Assembly: GCF_030654605.1 (NCBI RefSeq)
Contig: NZ_JAURXB010000142.1
Location: forward strand, 1 to 45,291
Direction of reading: 5' to 3'
DNA: 45,291 nucleotides
Source: Bradyrhizobium sp.
Lineage (GTDB): Bacteria > Pseudomonadota > Alphaproteobacteria > Rhizobiales > Xanthobacteraceae
The position numbers and the translations under genes are program-made. This document shows positions 43,230 to 45,291 of the stretch, piece after piece (position 1 is the first letter of the stretch; each line of letters opens with the position of its first letter). The notes beneath the pieces are model-generated. The model was not told the DNA's origin. It saw only the letters and a program-made list of their open reading frames with translations, and made no database searches.

Positions 43230-44252
43230 TCACACCGGCACATCGCTTGCGAGCTTCAGCAGGTTGGCTGAGGTCGGCGTCTTGGCGCCATAGTCCTTCC
43301 AGGCGGTATCGCGCGCAATGTCGCGCCACTGGCCCACGGTGGCGGCATCGAGCATGCTGACTCTGGCGCCGGCCTTTGCATAGACCTCGGCAACCCTGAT
43401 ATCGTCGTCCTGCGCGCCCTTCTTGCCGAAGGCTTCGAGTTCGGCGCCCACATTGCGGATGATGTCCTGCTGGTTTTTCGGCAGTTTGTCGAAAACCGTC
43501 TTCGACATCAGCAACGGCTCCAGCATGAACCAGTAGGATGTGCCGGCGCCCGAAGTCAGGACCTTGGAGACTTGCTCGAGCCGGAACGAAATCAGGCTGG
43601 TCGAGGAGGTGATGCCGGCGTCGCAGGCGCCGCTCTGCATCGCCGCATAGAGCTCGTTCGACGGCACCGACAGCACTTCGGCGCCCGCGGTCCGCAGCAC
43701 CATATCCATCTCGCGCGAACCGCCGCGGACCTTGAGGCCCTTGACGTCTTCCGGCGCCACGACGGGCTTGGCGCGGCTGGCGACGCCGCCGGCCTGCCAT
43801 ATCCAGGTGAGCAGGATGATGCCCTTGTCGGCCAGAAAGTCCGTCAACAGCTTTCCGACCGGGAGCCCCTTCCAGCGCAGGCCCTGATCGTAGGTCGAGA
43901 CCAGGCCCGGCATCAGCCCGATATTGGTCTCCGGCAATTCGCCGCCGGCATAGGGCAGGGGATAGAGGCTGATGTCGAGGGTGCCTTTGCGCATCGCCGA
44001 GAACTGCGCGGTGGTCTTGCTCAGCGTGGAGTCCGGAAAAACCTCCGCGGCGATCTCGCCACCGCTGCGTTTGGCGACTTCAGCCGCAAACATCCGGCAG
44101 AGCCGGTCGCGGAAATCGCCCTTGTCGATGCTGCCGCCGGGAAACTGGTGCGATATTTTCAGGGTAGTTGCAGCCTGCGCCGTTCCCGTCCCGAAACGCA
44201 GGATGGCCGGTGCGGCAAGCGCCGTGATGAGGGCTTGGCGGCGCGTGAACAT
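43230..44252 (-). CDS. TRAP transporter substrate-binding protein (DctP family)
   Basis: 340 residues. A Tat-like signal (MFTRRQALITALAAPAILRF with twin Arg) is followed by the DctP fold: LKISHQFPGG, EVFPDSTLSKTTAQ, VVAPEDVKGLKVRGG with the carboxylate-binding Arg, VPSNELYAAMQSGACDAG. ATG 44252 follows GAGGGAG. No DctQ/DctM membrane genes are in the window, so it is an orphan here or works with a distant permease. The ligand is probably a carboxylate. Confidence 0.92.
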   Translation of the reverse strand: MFTRRQALITALAAPAILRFGTGTAQAATTLKISHQFPGGSIDKGDFRDRLCRMFAAEVAKRSGGEIAAEVFPDSTLSKTTAQFSAMRKGTLDISLYPLPYAGGELPETNIGLMPGLVSTYDQGLRWKGLPVGKLLTDFLADKGIILLTWIWQAGGVASRAKPVVAPEDVKGLKVRGGSREMDMVLRTAGAEVLSVPSNELYAAMQSGACDAGITSSTSLISFRLEQVSKVLTSGAGTSYWFMLEPLLMSKTVFDKLPKNQQDIIRNVGAELEAFGKKGAQDDDIRVAEVYAKAGARVSMLDAATVGQWRDIARDTAWKDYGAKTPTSANLLKLASDVPV

Positions 44253-44572
44253 GGAACTCCCTCGAATATTGTTGATTGAATATAGACTGGAATATTGCGG
44301 CGGCATTGAAGGCATCGCCCGCTTCTGCCGAAATTTTCTCTGGTCTGATATCCGGGACCGGGCTTTTGAGGAAGCCCCCCCTGGGGCGGCAGCGCGGGTT
44401 TCAACCGAAACAAGATCGGCCGGCGCGTTATCCGGAACCCACGGCCGGTAGCAAAAAGCCGGCTCGGGCGAAAAATTCTCAGGTCAAGGTAACAAACGCC
44501 ATCGCGGGTCCGTCCTGAACCATAGCGGCATCCGTCGCTTGCAAGAACCGGTTTCAAGGGAAAGACCAGCCA
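44253..44572. other. Gap between TRAP binding protein and MxKDx gene
   Basis: 320 nt, no gene seen. Three GAATAT boxes at about 44264, 44278 and 44290 lie 12-40 nt upstream of the TRAP gene and could be part of its promoter. The remainder is ordinary mixed sequence. Confidence 0.4.
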
Positions 44573-44806
44573 ATGACCATCAGCACCCGTATCGCACTCG
44601 GAATCTCGGCCGCGGCTCTCTCGCTCAGCCTGGCGCTGGCGCCTGCCGCCTTCGCTCAGGACAAGATGGGCAAGGACGACGGCATGAAGAAGGACACGAT
44701 GTCCAAGGACGGCATGAAGAAAGATGACGCCATGTCGAAGGACGGCATGAAGAAAGACTCCATGGCCAAGGACGGCATGAAGAAAGACGACGGAATGAAG
44801 AAGTAG
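44573..44806 (+). CDS. Pentapeptide MxKDx-repeat secreted protein
   Basis: 77 residues. A signal peptide (IALGISAAALSLSLALAPAA then FAQ) is followed by about ten degenerate five-residue units of the form M-x-K-D-x (KMGKD, GMKKD, TMSKD, DAMSKDGMKKD). This matches the known MxKDx-repeat family of periplasmic low-complexity proteins found in Rhizobiales and Burkholderiales. Function unknown; the alternating Met/Lys/Asp surface might bind metals or nucleic acid. Confidence 0.9.
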   Translation: MTISTRIALGISAAALSLSLALAPAAFAQDKMGKDDGMKKDTMSKDGMKKDDAMSKDGMKKDSMAKDGMKKDDGMKK

Positions 44807-44894
44807 GTCTGCCGCCAGCTTCAGCGTCGTGTGGGCTCGCCTCCCTGGGGAGGCGGGCCTGCCACGGGCGGGGCGTCAGGCGACGCCGGCTGTC

Positions 44895-45248
44895 TTATCT
44901 CTTCTTGCCCTTGCCCTTGCGGGCGGCATAACGCGCGTCGCGTGCGGCCTTGCGCTCGGCCTCCAGGGCGAATTCAGCAGCGGCGGCGGCTTCCTGTTCG
45001 CGCAAGATCTGTGCGGCGGCTTCCGCGGCGGCTTGCTCCTCGCGCGCCTTTTGTTCGGCCTTGGCGGCCTCGCGCGCCAATTTGGCCTTCGCCCGTTCGG
45101 CGGCCTGCGCCTCGCGCTCGGCGCGGCGTTTAGCGACCTCGGGATCGTTGAGACCCGGCTTGGCCTTAAACTTCTCCAGGATGTTCTTCCTTGCTTCCTG
45201 CGCCGCCTTCTGCCGGTCCGCGAAGCTAGGTTCCTTGAATCCACTCAT
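44895..45248 (-). CDS. DUF6481-like coiled-coil protein
   Basis: 117 residues: conserved start MSGFKEPSFADRQKAAQEAR with KNILEKFKAKPGL, then a long Ala/Glu/Arg/Lys coiled coil and a basic end (KAARDARYAARKGKGKKR). This matches a widespread alphaproteobacterial family of unknown function. The strong basic tail suggests ribosome or nucleic-acid association. A CGCCTCC/GGAGGCG hairpin (44838-44855) lies between it and the converging MxKDx gene. Confidence 0.88.
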   Translation of the reverse strand: MSGFKEPSFADRQKAAQEARKNILEKFKAKPGLNDPEVAKRRAEREAQAAERAKAKLAREAAKAEQKAREEQAAAEAAAQILREQEAAAAAEFALEAERKAARDARYAARKGKGKKR

Positions 45249-45291
45249 TGAAACGGCCTTGTCACTTTCGTTTGGGTGATGGGGTGATTGG

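Noticed and set aside
44264..44296. Triple GAATAT boxes as an operator
   Set aside because: Irregular spacing (14 and 12 nt) and no dyad symmetry; likely part of an AT-rich promoter.

Overview
The window looks like the chromosome of a Bradyrhizobium-type alphaproteobacterium (Rhizobiales). The evidence is high GC with strong GC3 bias, several small proteins of kinds usual in that group, a porin-signature micro-protein, FixK/FNR-type boxes and a long palindromic intergenic repeat. The genus is an inference from gene content; there is no rRNA here to test it.

Layout. 0.6-1.4 kb: a HigB/HigA-like toxin-antitoxin pair with a palindromic operator. 1.6 kb: tRNA-Glu. 2-10.8 kb: ordinary housekeeping and many tiny genes (PilZ, GST, HAD phosphatase, glyoxalase, an H-NS-like coiled coil, Sir2 deacetylase, a double cold-shock protein, DUF192), ending at tRNA-Pro(TGG). 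10.9-14.6 kb: an AT-richer accessory block abutting the tRNA-Pro 3' end. It holds an AlpA-like HTH protein, a DUF262 (DGQQR-class) protein, a HEPN protein with an Rx4H ribonuclease motif overlapping it by 4 nt, and a convergent C5 cytosine methyltransferase. This is the best candidate for an undescribed (probably anti-phage) system. 15.2-20.5 kb: a complete five-gene oligopeptide-type ABC importer. 20.7-21.2 kb: decayed genes.

21.5-33.9 kb is a stress and low-oxygen block. It holds Hsp20, a divergent GroEL and a c-type cytochrome, a PHA-synthase-like hydrolase, a CBS-BON protein, ChaB, FtsH, a host-attachment-like protein, a MacAB/Dev-like exporter, an eRF1-like protein and a universal stress protein. 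Six sites matching or nearly matching TTGA-N6-TCAA sit in its intergenic gaps and none were noticed elsewhere, apart from one weak look-alike before the carbamoyltransferase. I infer one FixK/FNR-controlled regulon. A 32-codon micro-ORF lies between two of these boxes.

34-45.3 kb: a Gly/Tyr/Arg-rich secreted protein, a NodU-type carbamoyltransferase, OpgC, the NDUFS4-like complex I subunit followed by a 9 x 15-bp minisatellite that grew out of its stop codon, the leucine-catabolism genes mccB-mccA-hmgL, an orphan TRAP binding protein, an MxKDx-repeat protein and a DUF6481 protein.

Family assignments are from reading motifs by eye; no database search was run. Starts were chosen by Shine-Dalgarno position, motif alignment and overlap with neighbours.
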